Source: Falcatimonas sp. MSJ-15 (GTDB lineage Bacteria > Bacillota > Clostridia > Lachnospirales > Lachnospiraceae). From it: a stretch of DNA of 64,000 bases. The DNA is taken from assembly GCF_018918265.1 (NCBI RefSeq), contig NZ_JAHLQC010000013.1:50483-114482 (forward strand), written 5' to 3'. Position numbers and translations under genes: made by a program. Positions 7,306-17,786 of the stretch are shown piece after piece; position 1 is the first letter of the stretch, and every line of letters begins with the position of its first letter. The notes under the pieces are model-generated. The model ran no database searches. It saw only the letters and a program-made list of their open reading frames with translations, and was not told the origin of the DNA.

Positions 7306-10020
7306 ATGAATAAGACGAGGTATAAAAAAGGATTTAAAGCAGCGATGGTGATACTTATGTTGATATCTATGCTGGTAGGGGGAGCAACATTTAAGCTTGT
7401 TGTTATTAACATTAACCGTGGTGTTAATCTATCGCAGACGTATACAAGCTATTTTACGGTAAGTGATCTGATAAAGCGTGATATTGGAAAGACTTCTGTA
7501 TATAAAGATAATATGAACGATTTGATTAATTATGATATAAGCAGGCTTGCGTATTGTGCAGGAAAGTATGGAATATATAGTAGTGATGATAATGTGTTTA
7601 CTAATACTATATATAGCGATATTAATGGAGATAAGTATACATTTGATGATATTATGAGGATATCATGTGAAGAAACTGGTAATGTATATGCACCGATTAA
7701 GAAAGAGACGTTTGCATATATTTTTGCCAATAATCTGGTAGAAGAGATTAATAACAAATATCAAATCGAAGACGGAAAAAAAGATGAGATCTATAATATA
7801 ATATACAATGCTGTTCTTAATGCAGTTATAAAGAATTCTATAGAAGAATTCGCATCAGATATATATGGCAGATATGAAAGACAAGGATATATTGAATATG
7901 CAGCAAAGATACAGGCAGGAGATACAGGCTATAGTGAATTCGCAGATATGATAAGCAATCAGACATATAAATATGCTGATTGTGTAAGCAAAGTAAAAGT
8001 AACTGGTAAAGCTATGTATGATACACAAAATAATATACCCGATATTGACAATATAGCTCCATATGCTTGTGCTATGGTTACTACAAAAGAAGAACTTAAG
8101 AATCTTAAAGTACGTTACAGAATAAAATTAAATGACGATTTAATAATTACGAATTATGCATCAGAACCCGCAGATAATCAGGTGTTTGAAGAATATATAT
8201 ATGACTCTGGAGACTTTAAGAGCGATTCAAATATAGTATATGGAGGAGAGTATTCATACTCCCATACTTATACTTATGAATGTGAAGATACGGATATAAG
8301 TTATATTGATAGTGCATATTCAATATCTGAAGTTGCAGCTGGAGCTGGTGATAACAGTTCACAATATATAAAAGAAGGTAAGATATATATACTTAATGAT
8401 TATGTTAAAAGTGCAAAAGAAGATTATGAGATTTTAAGCAATATGTTTATCGCAGCTTTAATTATGTGTATCCTGGCATTCATAGGTTTTGTATATTCTA
8501 ATATAATGCTCATATTGGCAGCAGGACACAGGTATGGAAGTGAGGAAGTACAAAAAAGTATTATTGATAAGTGGTATGTTGAGATAAGAATTATATTAGA
8601 AATAATAATATTAGGAATATTTACTGGTGGACTTTCAATATATGTTAACGGATATTCATATACTAACGTTGAAGCTGTTATATTAGGAACGTTTACTATA
8701 ACAATTACATATCTCTTAATATTTTATCTGGCTCTTAGTATTAAAAGACGTATAATGCTTGTTGATGAAGGGCATAATGAATACTGTCTTAAGAACAATA
8801 TGCTTTTATTTAAGATAATAAAATGGATTAAGAAGAGATTTGAAGATAAAAAAGCAACAGTAAGAGCAGCTATATTGTTCTGTATATATTTGGGGTTAAT
8901 ACTACTTGGATTTTTAATGGGAATATCAACAGGCAGTATAGAACTGATGATTGTTGAGTGGGTTATAGTTACAGTTGCAGCATTTTTATTTGTTATAAAA
9001 GTTATTGCAGAGTACAACACAATTACGGAACATGCAAAACACATATCAGCAGGTAATCTTGATGCCAAACTTGATATATCAGAGTTTCATTATCTTAATA
9101 AGAGTATGGCTGAGAATATTAATGGAATTACAGATGGTCTTAATAGTGCTGTTGATGAGAAAATGAAGAGTGAGAGAATGAAGACAGATCTGATAACCAA
9201 TGTCTCGCACGATATTAAGACACCGCTTACATCGATAATTAACTATGTAGATCTTTTGAAAAAAGAGGATCTTAACAATGAGAGAGCAGCAGAATATCTT
9301 GATATTCTTGATAAAAAATCGCAGAGACTTAAAGTGCTTATAGAAGATCTTATAGAAGCTTCAAAGTTAAGTTCAGGAGTAGCAACAATAAGAGAAGATG
9401 AGATTAACTTCTTAGAACTTGTCAATCAGACTAATGGAGAATTTGAAGAGAAGTTTGAACAAAAAAATCTTACACTTATAAGCAATATACCAAAAGATAA
9501 GATTATGATTCTTGGAGATGGCAGAAAGATATTCAGAGTGTTAGAGAATATATACAATAATGCTTATAAATATGCAATGCCAAACACAAGAATATATCTT
9601 GATATCAAGATAACAGACAATAGCATTATTATGGAATTTAAGAATATATCAAGAGAACAGCTTAATATAGATGCGTCAGAACTTACAGAGAGATTTGTAA
9701 GAGGAGATCTGTCACGCAATACAGAAGGAAGCGGGCTTGGACTGTCGATAGCAGCCAATATAGTTGAACTTCATCATGGCAAACTTGAGATAATTCTTGA
9801 TGGCGATTTGTTTAAAGTGCGAATTGTGCTTCCACTTTTAATAAAGAACACCATGAAGTCTGCTAACAGTAGTATATCTGGTGCAAATCCACCATTAGAT
9901 ATGACATTTAATGACGTAAAAGAGCCTAAGAATGAAGCTCATACAACAGACAAAAAAGACAAGAAAGATATGAAAAATCCACAAGATATAAAATTTGAAG
10001 GCTTTACATTTAAAAGATAA
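7306..10020 (+). CDS. Large membrane sensor histidine kinase
   Basis: Partner of the response regulator just upstream. The 904 residues show an N-terminal membrane segment (11-33), a long extracytoplasmic sensor region (about 34-375), then several further membrane segments (about 380-580), a linker, the HisKA box NVSHDIKTPLTSI with His635, and the ATPase domain with N-box ENIYNNAYKYA (about 747) and G-box EGSGLGLSIA (about 808). A charged Lys/Asp-rich tail of about 60 residues follows. Many membrane segments after a big sensor domain are unusual for a simple VanS-like kinase. The ligand is unknown. Confidence 0.9.
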   Translation: MNKTRYKKGFKAAMVILMLISMLVGGATFKLVVININRGVNLSQTYTSYFTVSDLIKRDIGKTSVYKDNMNDLINYDISRLAYCAGKYGIYSSDDNVFTNTIYSDINGDKYTFDDIMRISCEETGNVYAPIKKETFAYIFANNLVEEINNKYQIEDGKKDEIYNIIYNAVLNAVIKNSIEEFASDIYGRYERQGYIEYAAKIQAGDTGYSEFADMISNQTYKYADCVSKVKVTGKAMYDTQNNIPDIDNIAPYACAMVTTKEELKNLKVRYRIKLNDDLIITNYASEPADNQVFEEYIYDSGDFKSDSNIVYGGEYSYSHTYTYECEDTDISYIDSAYSISEVAAGAGDNSSQYIKEGKIYILNDYVKSAKEDYEILSNMFIAALIMCILAFIGFVYSNIMLILAAGHRYGSEEVQKSIIDKWYVEIRIILEIIILGIFTGGLSIYVNGYSYTNVEAVILGTFTITITYLLIFYLALSIKRRIMLVDEGHNEYCLKNNMLLFKIIKWIKKRFEDKKATVRAAILFCIYLGLILLGFLMGISTGSIELMIVEWVIVTVAAFLFVIKVIAEYNTITEHAKHISAGNLDAKLDISEFHYLNKSMAENINGITDGLNSAVDEKMKSERMKTDLITNVSHDIKTPLTSIINYVDLLKKEDLNNERAAEYLDILDKKSQRLKVLIEDLIEASKLSSGVATIREDEINFLELVNQTNGEFEEKFEQKNLTLISNIPKDKIMILGDGRKIFRVLENIYNNAYKYAMPNTRIYLDIKITDNSIIMEFKNISREQLNIDASELTERFVRGDLSRNTEGSGLGLSIAANIVELHHGKLEIILDGDLFKVRIVLPLLIKNTMKSANSSISGANPPLDMTFNDVKEPKNEAHTTDKKDKKDMKNPQDIKFEGFTFKR

Positions 10021-10032
10021 TAAAAAAAGACA

Positions 10033-10061
10033 TTGCATTTTTTTACATTGACTATTATAAT
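10033..10061 (+). promoter_or_regulatory. Sigma-A promoter of aconitase-family gene
   Basis: TTGCAT at 10033, 17 bases, TATAAT at 10056; the start codon follows 38 bases later. Confidence 0.65.
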
Positions 10062-10099
10062 AGGTACAAATGCTTTAACGTAATAAAGGAGGAAAACGG

Positions 10100-12394
10100 A
10101 TGATTAGTCTTTCAAAGTCTGGTGCGTACCTTGTCAATGGAAAAGAAGTAGTACTTGATACACCAGAAGCAGAACAGATTTTAAAAAGTAAATTAGGTGA
10201 TAATGTACCATCAAAAGAAGATGCAAAGAAGAATACAATAGCATACAGTATTCTTGAGGCTCACAATACATCAGACAATATGGAGAAGTTAAAGATTAAA
10301 TTTGATAAACTTACTTCTCATGATATAACATTTGTCGGAATTATCCAGACAGCAAGAGCAAGCGGACTTACTAAGTTCCCTGTTCCTTATGTACTTACAA
10401 ACTGCCATAATAGTCTTTGTGCAGTTGGAGGAACTATCAATGAAGATGATCATATGTTTGGTCTTTCATGTGCTAAAAAATATGGTGGAATATATGTACC
10501 ACCTCATCAGGCAGTAATTCATCAGTTTGCAAGAGAGATGTTAGCAGGCGGTGGCAAGATGATACTTGGTTCAGACAGCCATACACGTTATGGAGCACTT
10601 GGAACAATGGCAGTTGGTGAAGGTGGACCTGAGATTGTAAAACAGCTTCTTTCAAAGACTTATGATATTAATATGCCGGGAGTTGTAATGGTACATCTTA
10701 CAGGAAAGCCAGAAAAAGGCGTAGGTCCTCAGGACGTTGCACTTGCAATTATTGGAGAAGTATTTGCTAATGGATATGTTAATAACAAAGTAATGGAATT
10801 CGTTGGTGAAGGTGTTAATAACTTAAGCGTTGACTTTAGAATCGGTGTAGATGTTATGACAACAGAGACAACATGTCTGTCATCAATATGGGTAACAGAT
10901 GAAAAAGTTAAAGAGTTCTATGATATTCATGGACGTGTTGAAGAATATAAAGAACTTAATCCAGGCAAAGTTGCATACTATGATGGAGTTATAGAAGTTG
11001 ATCTGTCAACAATCAAACCAATGATAGCAATGCCATTCCATCCAAGTAATACATATACAATCGAAGAACTTAATGCTAACCTTATGGATATTCTTGATGA
11101 TGTTGAGAAAAAAGCACTTGTAAGCCTTGATAATAACAAAGTTGAATTTAAGTTAAAAGACAAAGTAAGAAATGGAAAACTATATGTAGAACAGGGTATT
11201 ATAGCAGGATGTGCTGGTGGTGGATTCGAGAATATCTGTGATGCAGCAGATATCTTAAGAGGACAAAGCATAGGTTCAGATGAATTCACATTAAGTGTGT
11301 ATCCGGCAAGTATGCCAATATATATGGAGATAATTAAGAATGGTGTTGCAGCTGATCTTATGGGCGCAGGTGCAGTACTTAAGACAGCATTCTGTGGTCC
11401 ATGTTTTGGTGCCGGAGATGTTCCTGCTAATAATGGACTTAGCATCAGACACTCAACAAGAAACTTCCCTAACAGAGAAGGATCAAAAGTAACTAATGGA
11501 CAGATAGCATCAGTTGCACTTATGGATGCAAGATCAATAGCAGCAACAGCAGCTAATAAAGGTTATTTAACAGCAGCAACAGATATTGATGTTAACTTTA
11601 CAAAACCAAAATACTATTTTGATAAGACAATATATGAAAATCGTGTATTTAATGGAGTTGGAAAAGCTAACCCTGATGAACCAATCAAATTAGGACCAAA
11701 CATTGTTGACTGGCCTAAGATGGTATCACTTACTAATGATATTCTTCTAAAAGTTGTATCAGAGATACATGATCCTGTTACAACAACAGATGAATTAATT
11801 CCATCAGGAGAGACATCATCATATCGTTCTAATCCACTTGGACTTGCAGAATTCACATTATCAAGAAAAGATCCTGAATATGTAGGACGTGCAAAACAGG
11901 TAAGAGCATATGAAGAAGCAAGAGAACAGGGAACATGTCCTTGCGAATGCGATGAAGAAGTTAAGAAAGCATTTGATGTTGTTAAGACAGCATATCCTGA
12001 ACTTAAAGCATCTGAGACAGAGATAGGAAGTACAATATTTGCAGTAAAACCAGGCGATGGTTCAGCTAGAGAACAGGCAGCATCATGTCAGAGAGTTCTT
12101 GGTGGTCTTGCAAACATTGCTAATGGATATGCAACTAAGAGATATCGTTCAAACCTTATTAACTGGGGTATGCTTCCATTTGTAATTGACGAAGAAGAAC
12201 TTCCATTTAAGAATGGTGATTTTATCTTTGTAAAAGATATAATTGAAGCAATTAAGACAAAAGCAACAACAATCAAAGCATACGTTGTAAAAGATACACT
12301 TGTAGAATTTGACTTAAAACTTGGTGAATTAACAGATGATGAGAGACAGATTATTCTCTCAGGATGTCTCATTAATTACAATAGAGAACAATAA
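10100..12394 (+). CDS. Aconitase-family hydratase
   Basis: A 764-residue iron-sulfur hydro-lyase of the aconitase superfamily. The three cluster ligands are present: Cys371 in IAGCAGGG and Cys432/Cys435 in FCGPCFGAG. The substrate-site motif GSDSHTRYG is near residue 160 and the swivel domain contains [11 protein letters not shown]. The order is the usual domains 1-3 then swivel domain. It differs from bacterial AcnA in length and motifs and resembles the YbhJ-like hydratases annotated only as 'hydratase' or 'aconitate hydratase'; citrate/isocitrate conversion is likely but not certain. AAAGGAGG precedes the ATG. Monocistronic. Confidence 0.8.
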   Translation: MISLSKSGAYLVNGKEVVLDTPEAEQILKSKLGDNVPSKEDAKKNTIAYSILEAHNTSDNMEKLKIKFDKLTSHDITFVGIIQTARASGLTKFPVPYVLTNCHNSLCAVGGTINEDDHMFGLSCAKKYGGIYVPPHQAVIHQFAREMLAGGGKMILGSDSHTRYGALGTMAVGEGGPEIVKQLLSKTYDINMPGVVMVHLTGKPEKGVGPQDVALAIIGEVFANGYVNNKVMEFVGEGVNNLSVDFRIGVDVMTTETTCLSSIWVTDEKVKEFYDIHGRVEEYKELNPGKVAYYDGVIEVDLSTIKPMIAMPFHPSNTYTIEELNANLMDILDDVEKKALVSLDNNKVEFKLKDKVRNGKLYVEQGIIAGCAGGGFENICDAADILRGQSIGSDEFTLSVYPASMPIYMEIIKNGVAADLMGAGAVLKTAFCGPCFGAGDVPANNGLSIRHSTRNFPNREGSKVTNGQIASVALMDARSIAATAANKGYLTAATDIDVNFTKPKYYFDKTIYENRVFNGVGKANPDEPIKLGPNIVDWPKMVSLTNDILLKVVSEIHDPVTTTDELIPSGETSSYRSNPLGLAEFTLSRKDPEYVGRAKQVRAYEEAREQGTCPCECDEEVKKAFDVVKTAYPELKASETEIGSTIFAVKPGDGSAREQAASCQRVLGGLANIANGYATKRYRSNLINWGMLPFVIDEEELPFKNGDFIFVKDIIEAIKTKATTIKAYVVKDTLVEFDLKLGELTDDERQIILSGCLINYNREQ

Positions 12395-12493
12395 TTAAAT
12401 CTTGATTTAATTATTGATATATAATTTAAAGCTAAAGCAAAGCATGGCAGATTATATCTGTCAAAACAGGAATCAGTTATTGCTGATATCCAG

Positions 12494-12534
12494 AAAAAAG
12501 CGTTCAGTACCAATGGCATTGAACGCTTTTTTTT
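12494..12534 (+). terminator. Intrinsic terminator after the hydratase gene
   Basis: AAAAAAGCGTTCA ... TGAACGCTTTTTTTT, a perfect stem with a T-run. Confidence 0.85.
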
Positions 12535-12646
12535 AGATTTTTATATACAATAATTAAAAAATGTATTATCTTTTAAACAGTTTCTTGATAGAAAAATACA
12601 GACGTGATATGATAAAAGTGATTACAATGGGGAAGGTGGCATAAAG

Positions 12647-14560
12647 ATGGAAGAGAATTGCAATTTTATAACTGATTTTGACAAATATCTATTTAACGAG
12701 GGAACGCATTATGAGATTTATAACAAGATGGGAGCACATTTATGCAAAATAAATGGTAAGTCTGGAGTTCATTTTGCAGTCTGGGCACCGAATGCCAGGG
12801 CAGTAAGTGTTGTTGGGGATTTTAACGACTGGAATGAACAAAATGGCATTATGAGATGTCTTGGAGATGGAATCTATGAGACTTTCATAGAAGGTGCAAA
12901 AGTATATGATAATTATAAATATCTTATAACAGCAGCAGATGGAAGTAAACTCTACAAAGCTGATCCATATGCATTTTTTGCAGAAAAACGTCCACTCACA
13001 GCATCAAGAGTTGCAGATATAAGTGGCTTTAAATGGAGCGATAAAGAGTGGATTAAGAAGCAGGAAGAAAAAGATATCTACAGAAGTAAGATCTCTATAT
13101 ATGAAGTACATATTGGCTCATGGAAGAAGCATCCGGTTACTGATGAAGATGAAGATGGTTACTATTCATATAGAGAAGTTGCCGAAGAACTTGCAGATTA
13201 TGTTACAGATATGGGATATACACATATTGAGCTTATGGGAATACTTGAACATCCGTATGATGCTTCATGGGGCTATCAGGTAACAGGATACTATGCACCT
13301 ACAAGCAGATATGGTGAGCCATCAGATTTTATGTATCTGGTTAATTATATGCATAAAAGAGGAATAGGCGTAATACTTGACTGGGTGCCTGCACATTTTC
13401 CAAAAGATGCACATGGTCTTGCTAATTTTGATGGAAGTCCATGCTATGAATATGCAGATCCACGAAAAGGAGAACATCCTGACTGGGGAACAAAAGTATT
13501 TGACTTTGGAAGAAATCAGGTAGTGAACTTCCTTATAGCCAACGCACTTTTCTGGATTGAAAAATATCATATTGATGGAATAAGAGTAGATGCTGTTGCC
13601 TCTATGCTATATCTTGATTATGGAAGACAGGACGGAGACTGGGTACGCAATAAATATGGTGACAATAAGAATCTTGAAGCGATAGAATTCTTAAGACATT
13701 TGAATTCAGTTATTAATAAGAGAGACAAAAGAGCCATGACTATAGCAGAAGAATCAACAGCATGGCCGATGGTAACAAAAGGTGCTGATATGGGCGGACT
13801 TGGTTTTACATTCAAGTGGAATATGGGATGGATGCATGATTTCCTTGAATATATGAAACTTGATCCATATTTTAGAAAAGGCAATCATCATAAGATGACA
13901 TTCGGAATATCTTATGCATTCAGTGAAAACTTCATATTAGTGCTTTCTCATGATGAGGTAGTTCATCTTAAATGTTCAATGATAGCAAAGATGCCTGGTG
14001 AATATGAAGATAAATTCAAGAATCTTAAAGCAGGATATACATTTATGATAGGACATCCGGGTAAAAAACTTCTATTTATGGGACAGGAATTTGGCCAGTG
14101 GCATGAATGGGATGAGAAAGTATCACTTGACTGGAATCTCCTTGAAGAGCCTGCTAACAAAGATCTTAAAGATTACTGGAGTAAATGTCTTAAATTATAT
14201 GCAAAATATCCTGTTTTGTCAGAAGGTGACTGTGACAGTGAGAGCTTTAAGTGGATTAACTGTAATGATGAAGAGAAAAGCATATACTCATATATGCGAC
14301 TTGACAAGAGTGGTAAGAATAATCTTTTATTTGCATTCAACTTCACACCGGTTGAGAGAGCAGATATGCGTGTAGGCGTTCCATGTGCCGGCCAATATAC
14401 ACTTTTATTAGATTCGTTAAACACTGAGTCAAAGAAGATTGTAAAAACAGCCAAAAAGATGGAATGGGATGGACAGCCATATTCGATAGAAGTTCCACTT
14501 AAAGGATTTCAGACTATGGTATTCTCATTCGACATAGCAGATAATAACAAAAAGCATTAG
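12647..14560 (+). CDS. glgB: 1,4-alpha-glucan branching enzyme GlgB
   Basis: GlgB makes alpha-1,6 branches in glycogen by cutting and moving alpha-1,4 chains. The 637 residues comprise an N-terminal CBM48 domain (VHFAVWAPNARAVSVVGDFN, about 42-62), the GH13 barrel with DWVPAHFP, nucleophile Asp315 in GIRVDAVASML, acid/base Glu in AEESTAWP (368-369), and LSHDEVVH for the transition-state Asp, then a C-terminal beta domain. The length suits the short clostridial GlgB type. GGGGAAGGTGG precedes the ATG. No other glg gene is adjacent, so it lies outside a glycogen operon. Confidence 0.95.
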   Translation: MEENCNFITDFDKYLFNEGTHYEIYNKMGAHLCKINGKSGVHFAVWAPNARAVSVVGDFNDWNEQNGIMRCLGDGIYETFIEGAKVYDNYKYLITAADGSKLYKADPYAFFAEKRPLTASRVADISGFKWSDKEWIKKQEEKDIYRSKISIYEVHIGSWKKHPVTDEDEDGYYSYREVAEELADYVTDMGYTHIELMGILEHPYDASWGYQVTGYYAPTSRYGEPSDFMYLVNYMHKRGIGVILDWVPAHFPKDAHGLANFDGSPCYEYADPRKGEHPDWGTKVFDFGRNQVVNFLIANALFWIEKYHIDGIRVDAVASMLYLDYGRQDGDWVRNKYGDNKNLEAIEFLRHLNSVINKRDKRAMTIAEESTAWPMVTKGADMGGLGFTFKWNMGWMHDFLEYMKLDPYFRKGNHHKMTFGISYAFSENFILVLSHDEVVHLKCSMIAKMPGEYEDKFKNLKAGYTFMIGHPGKKLLFMGQEFGQWHEWDEKVSLDWNLLEEPANKDLKDYWSKCLKLYAKYPVLSEGDCDSESFKWINCNDEEKSIYSYMRLDKSGKNNLLFAFNFTPVERADMRVGVPCAGQYTLLLDSLNTESKKIVKTAKKMEWDGQPYSIEVPLKGFQTMVFSFDIADNNKKH

Positions 14561-14580
14561 ATTAGTATAAAATAAAATCT

Positions 14581-14617
14581 TAAAATAAACACTTCTAAAT
14601 GCCGACATAATTGTAGA
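14581..14617 (+). promoter_or_regulatory. SigD-like (flagellar) promoter
   Basis: TAAA at 14581, 16 bases, GCCGACAT at 14601, then AATTGTAGA. It resembles the SigD consensus TAAA-N15-GCCGATAT, and the segment GCCGACATAATTGTAGA recurs with four changes before flagellin at 17749. Confidence 0.5.
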
Positions 14618-14651
14618 TTAAGTTTACAATTGGTGTATAGGAGTGTTTTTT

Positions 14652-17600
14652 ATGAGAGTAGATGCGACAAATTTATTCGAAAAAGTTAATATAGAACAGA
14701 CAAATGCCAATGCTTTAACAAAAGAGTCTTCCAGTACGGTCAAAAGTTCAGTGGCAGGAACAGAAATTGGCAGCTCATTGTTTGATAAAGTCATGAACAA
14801 TACGGAGGTAGATAAGTCCATGTGGGGGAGAACAGACGGTACATTATCTTATGAAGAACAGATAAAAAATCAGGCAATGCAGATAAAAAACAATCTAAAA
14901 GCATTGTATAATAGCATGTCATGTGGGGACTATGCTGCGATAACCGAAGATGGTACTGATATTAACAATATGGAAGTAAAAGATATAGTAACAGTTGTAG
15001 ACAGAATAAAGATTATGCTTGCCACATATTGCCGACACTCAGACTATCAGATGGATAATATAAATGTTGATGACATAAAGCAGGTCCTTGGCTCATCAGT
15101 TAATGTATACAGTGTGGCAAAGAAGATGGAAGAAGCGGATATTCCATTAACAGAAGATAATTTTAACGACACGATAACAGCGTATGAGATGTATGATAAA
15201 CTTGAACCACTTAATCGAGAGATGGCAGGATATCTTGTAAAAAACGAGCTTGATCCTACTATAAAAAACGTCTATATTGCAGTTAACAGTGGAGCAAAGG
15301 ATGATACAAATACAGATAAAAATGGCGATGAGGAACTTTTTAAGGAACTCAAATCCCAGATAGTAAAGATAATAAAAGAAGCCGGACTTAAAGCAGATAA
15401 TAATACACTTTCAGATGCAAAATGGATGCTTAATAATGATATACCGGTGACTGCAGACAATATTAAAAAATTAGAAGATTATCAGAATATTGGAATAAAT
15501 AAAGACAAAGATATAATTATTGGTGAACTTACGATGGCAATAGCATCAGGAAATTCACCAGTTCAATATAATCTCCTTGATGGTAATAAGACTTACGATG
15601 ATATCAAGAATGCTATAGATGTAATTAACAGAACAGACGAGACACAGGTTATTAATCTTATGATGACAGACAGAGAGATAACAATCAAAAATCTTGCCGG
15701 AATAATAGATCTGCCATCCTTAGATACATCTGACAATATGGAATTTTATAAAAACAATGAAGAAGAATGTAAAAAAAATTACAGATTACTGCTAGAAGCT
15801 AAGATACTTATGACATCAAAATCAGCCAAGAATCTTGCAAAAACAGGAATAGAGATAGATATAACACCAATAGAAGAACTTGTAGACAAGTTAAAACAGT
15901 CAGAACTTGATTTAATCAATAAAGAAGCCACAAGAAACGACAAAATAACAATAGAGCAGCTAGATATATATACAGAGACTAATGCAGCGCTGTATTCAAT
16001 GAGATATGCTCCGGTTATGATTACAGGTCAGATTGCAGAAGGAACAACGCCATATAATATACAAAACATAGCATCAGATGGTGAAACAATGCGACTTGCA
16101 ATGAACAATGCAGGAAAAGCATACGAGACACTCTCGACACAAGTAAGGACAGACCTTGGAGATTCAGTTCAAAAAGCAGTAGATAACTCAGCGGAAAAGA
16201 TATTAGAAGAACTCTCATATAAAGACACCAAATATAACAGAAGAATTGTAAGCGTATTGGCATACAACAATATGGACATAACCAGAGAGAACTTTGAAAA
16301 AGTAAGAGAGATAGACAGCGAACTTAACAGACTTATGAAAGATATGTCACCAGAGACAGTTATGTCACTGATAAAAAAAGGCATTAATCCACTTACAATG
16401 AATATTGATGAATTAAGTGAGATTGTAGAGAATACAACCGTAATAGAAGATACAGCGATGAAATTCGGAGAATTCTTGTATAAACTAGAAAAAGACAATA
16501 CAGTAGACAAAAAAGACAGAGACAGATACATAGGAATATATAAAGCATTCAGTGTTATAAACTCCACAAAAGGAAAAGTAATAGGAAGTCTTTTGAAACA
16601 GAACGAGAATATAACTCTTGGAAACATAGTATCTGCATACAGGACAATGCAAAAAGGTGGTATAGATACAACTGTTGATGATAACAAAGGAATGAATGAA
16701 AATACTGAAAAAGGAAAATACTTTAAGAACATTTTCAAAGAAGTATCAGACGGGCTTACACCAGAAGTATTAAAAAAAGCTTTATCAGTAAAAAATGCAG
16801 ACGATATAACACTTGAAGAATTAAAAGAAATTGCAGGAGATACAAAGTCTGATATAGAGTATACCAAAGAAGCATATGAAGAATATAGACAGGTATATGA
16901 AAGACTAAAAGAGTGTGACAACTCAGTAATAGAACAATTAACACTCTATAATATACCAGTTACGGTCAATAATATGATATCAGTATATGCACTTAATGAA
17001 GACTATACAAGATATTATAAGAAAATTAAAACACAATTTAATAATTCAGACAATGTCGATGAAGCCAAGATACAAAGCGAGATAGACAATATATTAGACT
17101 CGGCAGATGACATGGAAGAATTACAAAAGACCTACAAAACGCTTGATGATGATGTCAATGCATATATGAATAAATACTTAAATTCACAAGAGACACAAGT
17201 AAACACTGTAGACGTAAAAAGTCTTAAGCTTGTCAATAATGGTATCTCTATAATTAGTAAATGGAGTAAAAATGAGAATTATGTCATTCCATATACAACT
17301 AATGATGGAGATGTAGGTGCCATTAATCTAAAAGTAGTAAGAGACAAAGAATACGGCGGCAAAGTAACAATCGATATAAATTCAGACAAAACAGGACATA
17401 TCAATGCATACTGTATGTGCAATGACACAAGAATACAGGCATATATAACAAGCGACAGCCGTACAACAAGTGATAATCTTTTAGAAAGCGAAAGCAGATT
17501 AGAAGACAATATGCATGAACTTGGTTACAAAGAATGTGATATAAAAATAAGTTTTGCTAAAAAGATACCGACAATAAGTCATGCAGAAAAATCAAGCGAG

Positions 17601-17669
17601 AAGACACCAACTAATAAACTGTATAAGGTAGCAAAGACAATGATTAATACAATTATTGAAACATTGTAA
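14652..17669 (+). CDS. Large flagellar-locus protein of unknown function (DUF6240-like)
   Basis: A 1005-residue, acidic, mostly helical protein with no signal peptide, membrane segment or cysteine-rich motif. It shows a repeated pattern of short helical units (for example recurring 'I-T-x-x-N/D' starts such as PVTADNIKKL, DITRENFEKV, NITLGNIVSA, PVTVNNMISV), suggesting a solenoid-like repeat protein. I associate it with a family seen in Lachnospiraceae flagellar clusters (DUF6240), from memory. A SigD-like promoter and its position before flagellin suggest co-regulation with motility. The ATG at 14652 has AGGAG 8 bases upstream; the GTG at 14643 overlaps that site. Confidence 0.6.
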   Translation: MRVDATNLFEKVNIEQTNANALTKESSSTVKSSVAGTEIGSSLFDKVMNNTEVDKSMWGRTDGTLSYEEQIKNQAMQIKNNLKALYNSMSCGDYAAITEDGTDINNMEVKDIVTVVDRIKIMLATYCRHSDYQMDNINVDDIKQVLGSSVNVYSVAKKMEEADIPLTEDNFNDTITAYEMYDKLEPLNREMAGYLVKNELDPTIKNVYIAVNSGAKDDTNTDKNGDEELFKELKSQIVKIIKEAGLKADNNTLSDAKWMLNNDIPVTADNIKKLEDYQNIGINKDKDIIIGELTMAIASGNSPVQYNLLDGNKTYDDIKNAIDVINRTDETQVINLMMTDREITIKNLAGIIDLPSLDTSDNMEFYKNNEEECKKNYRLLLEAKILMTSKSAKNLAKTGIEIDITPIEELVDKLKQSELDLINKEATRNDKITIEQLDIYTETNAALYSMRYAPVMITGQIAEGTTPYNIQNIASDGETMRLAMNNAGKAYETLSTQVRTDLGDSVQKAVDNSAEKILEELSYKDTKYNRRIVSVLAYNNMDITRENFEKVREIDSELNRLMKDMSPETVMSLIKKGINPLTMNIDELSEIVENTTVIEDTAMKFGEFLYKLEKDNTVDKKDRDRYIGIYKAFSVINSTKGKVIGSLLKQNENITLGNIVSAYRTMQKGGIDTTVDDNKGMNENTEKGKYFKNIFKEVSDGLTPEVLKKALSVKNADDITLEELKEIAGDTKSDIEYTKEAYEEYRQVYERLKECDNSVIEQLTLYNIPVTVNNMISVYALNEDYTRYYKKIKTQFNNSDNVDEAKIQSEIDNILDSADDMEELQKTYKTLDDDVNAYMNKYLNSQETQVNTVDVKSLKLVNNGISIISKWSKNENYVIPYTTNDGDVGAINLKVVRDKEYGGKVTIDINSDKTGHINAYCMCNDTRIQAYITSDSRTTSDNLLESESRLEDNMHELGYKECDIKISFAKKIPTISHAEKSSEKTPTNKLYKVAKTMINTIIETL

Positions 17670-17714
17670 ACTATAATAAAAACAACATCTATTTTTACAA
17701 AAATACAATATATG

Positions 17715-17730
17715 TAGGTTAGAAAACCTA
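17715..17730. promoter_or_regulatory. Short hairpin just upstream of flagellin promoter
   Basis: TAGGTT-AGAA-AACCTA, a perfect 6-base stem with a tetraloop directly before the -35 of the SigD-like promoter; no T-run. It could be an operator or simply the end of the upstream transcript. Confidence 0.25.
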
Positions 17731-17765
17731 TATAGCAGGAAACTAATAGTCGATACAATTGTAGA
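17731..17765 (+). promoter_or_regulatory. SigD-like promoter of flagellin
   Basis: TATA at 17731, 14 bases, GTCGATAC at 17749, followed by AATTGTAGA exactly as before the gene at 14652. Confidence 0.5.
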
Positions 17766-17786
17766 ATAATGCAGAGGTGAAGAAAA

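Noticed and set aside
16169..16921. A 250-residue minus-strand frame inside the 1005-residue gene
   Set aside because: Composition (Ser/Phe/Leu-rich) is that of a mirror frame of Asp/Glu/Lys-rich coding sequence, with no ribosome-binding site.
17715..17730. Terminator of the 1005-residue gene
   Set aside because: The stem is only 6 bp and lacks a T-run; it overlaps the flagellin promoter region instead.
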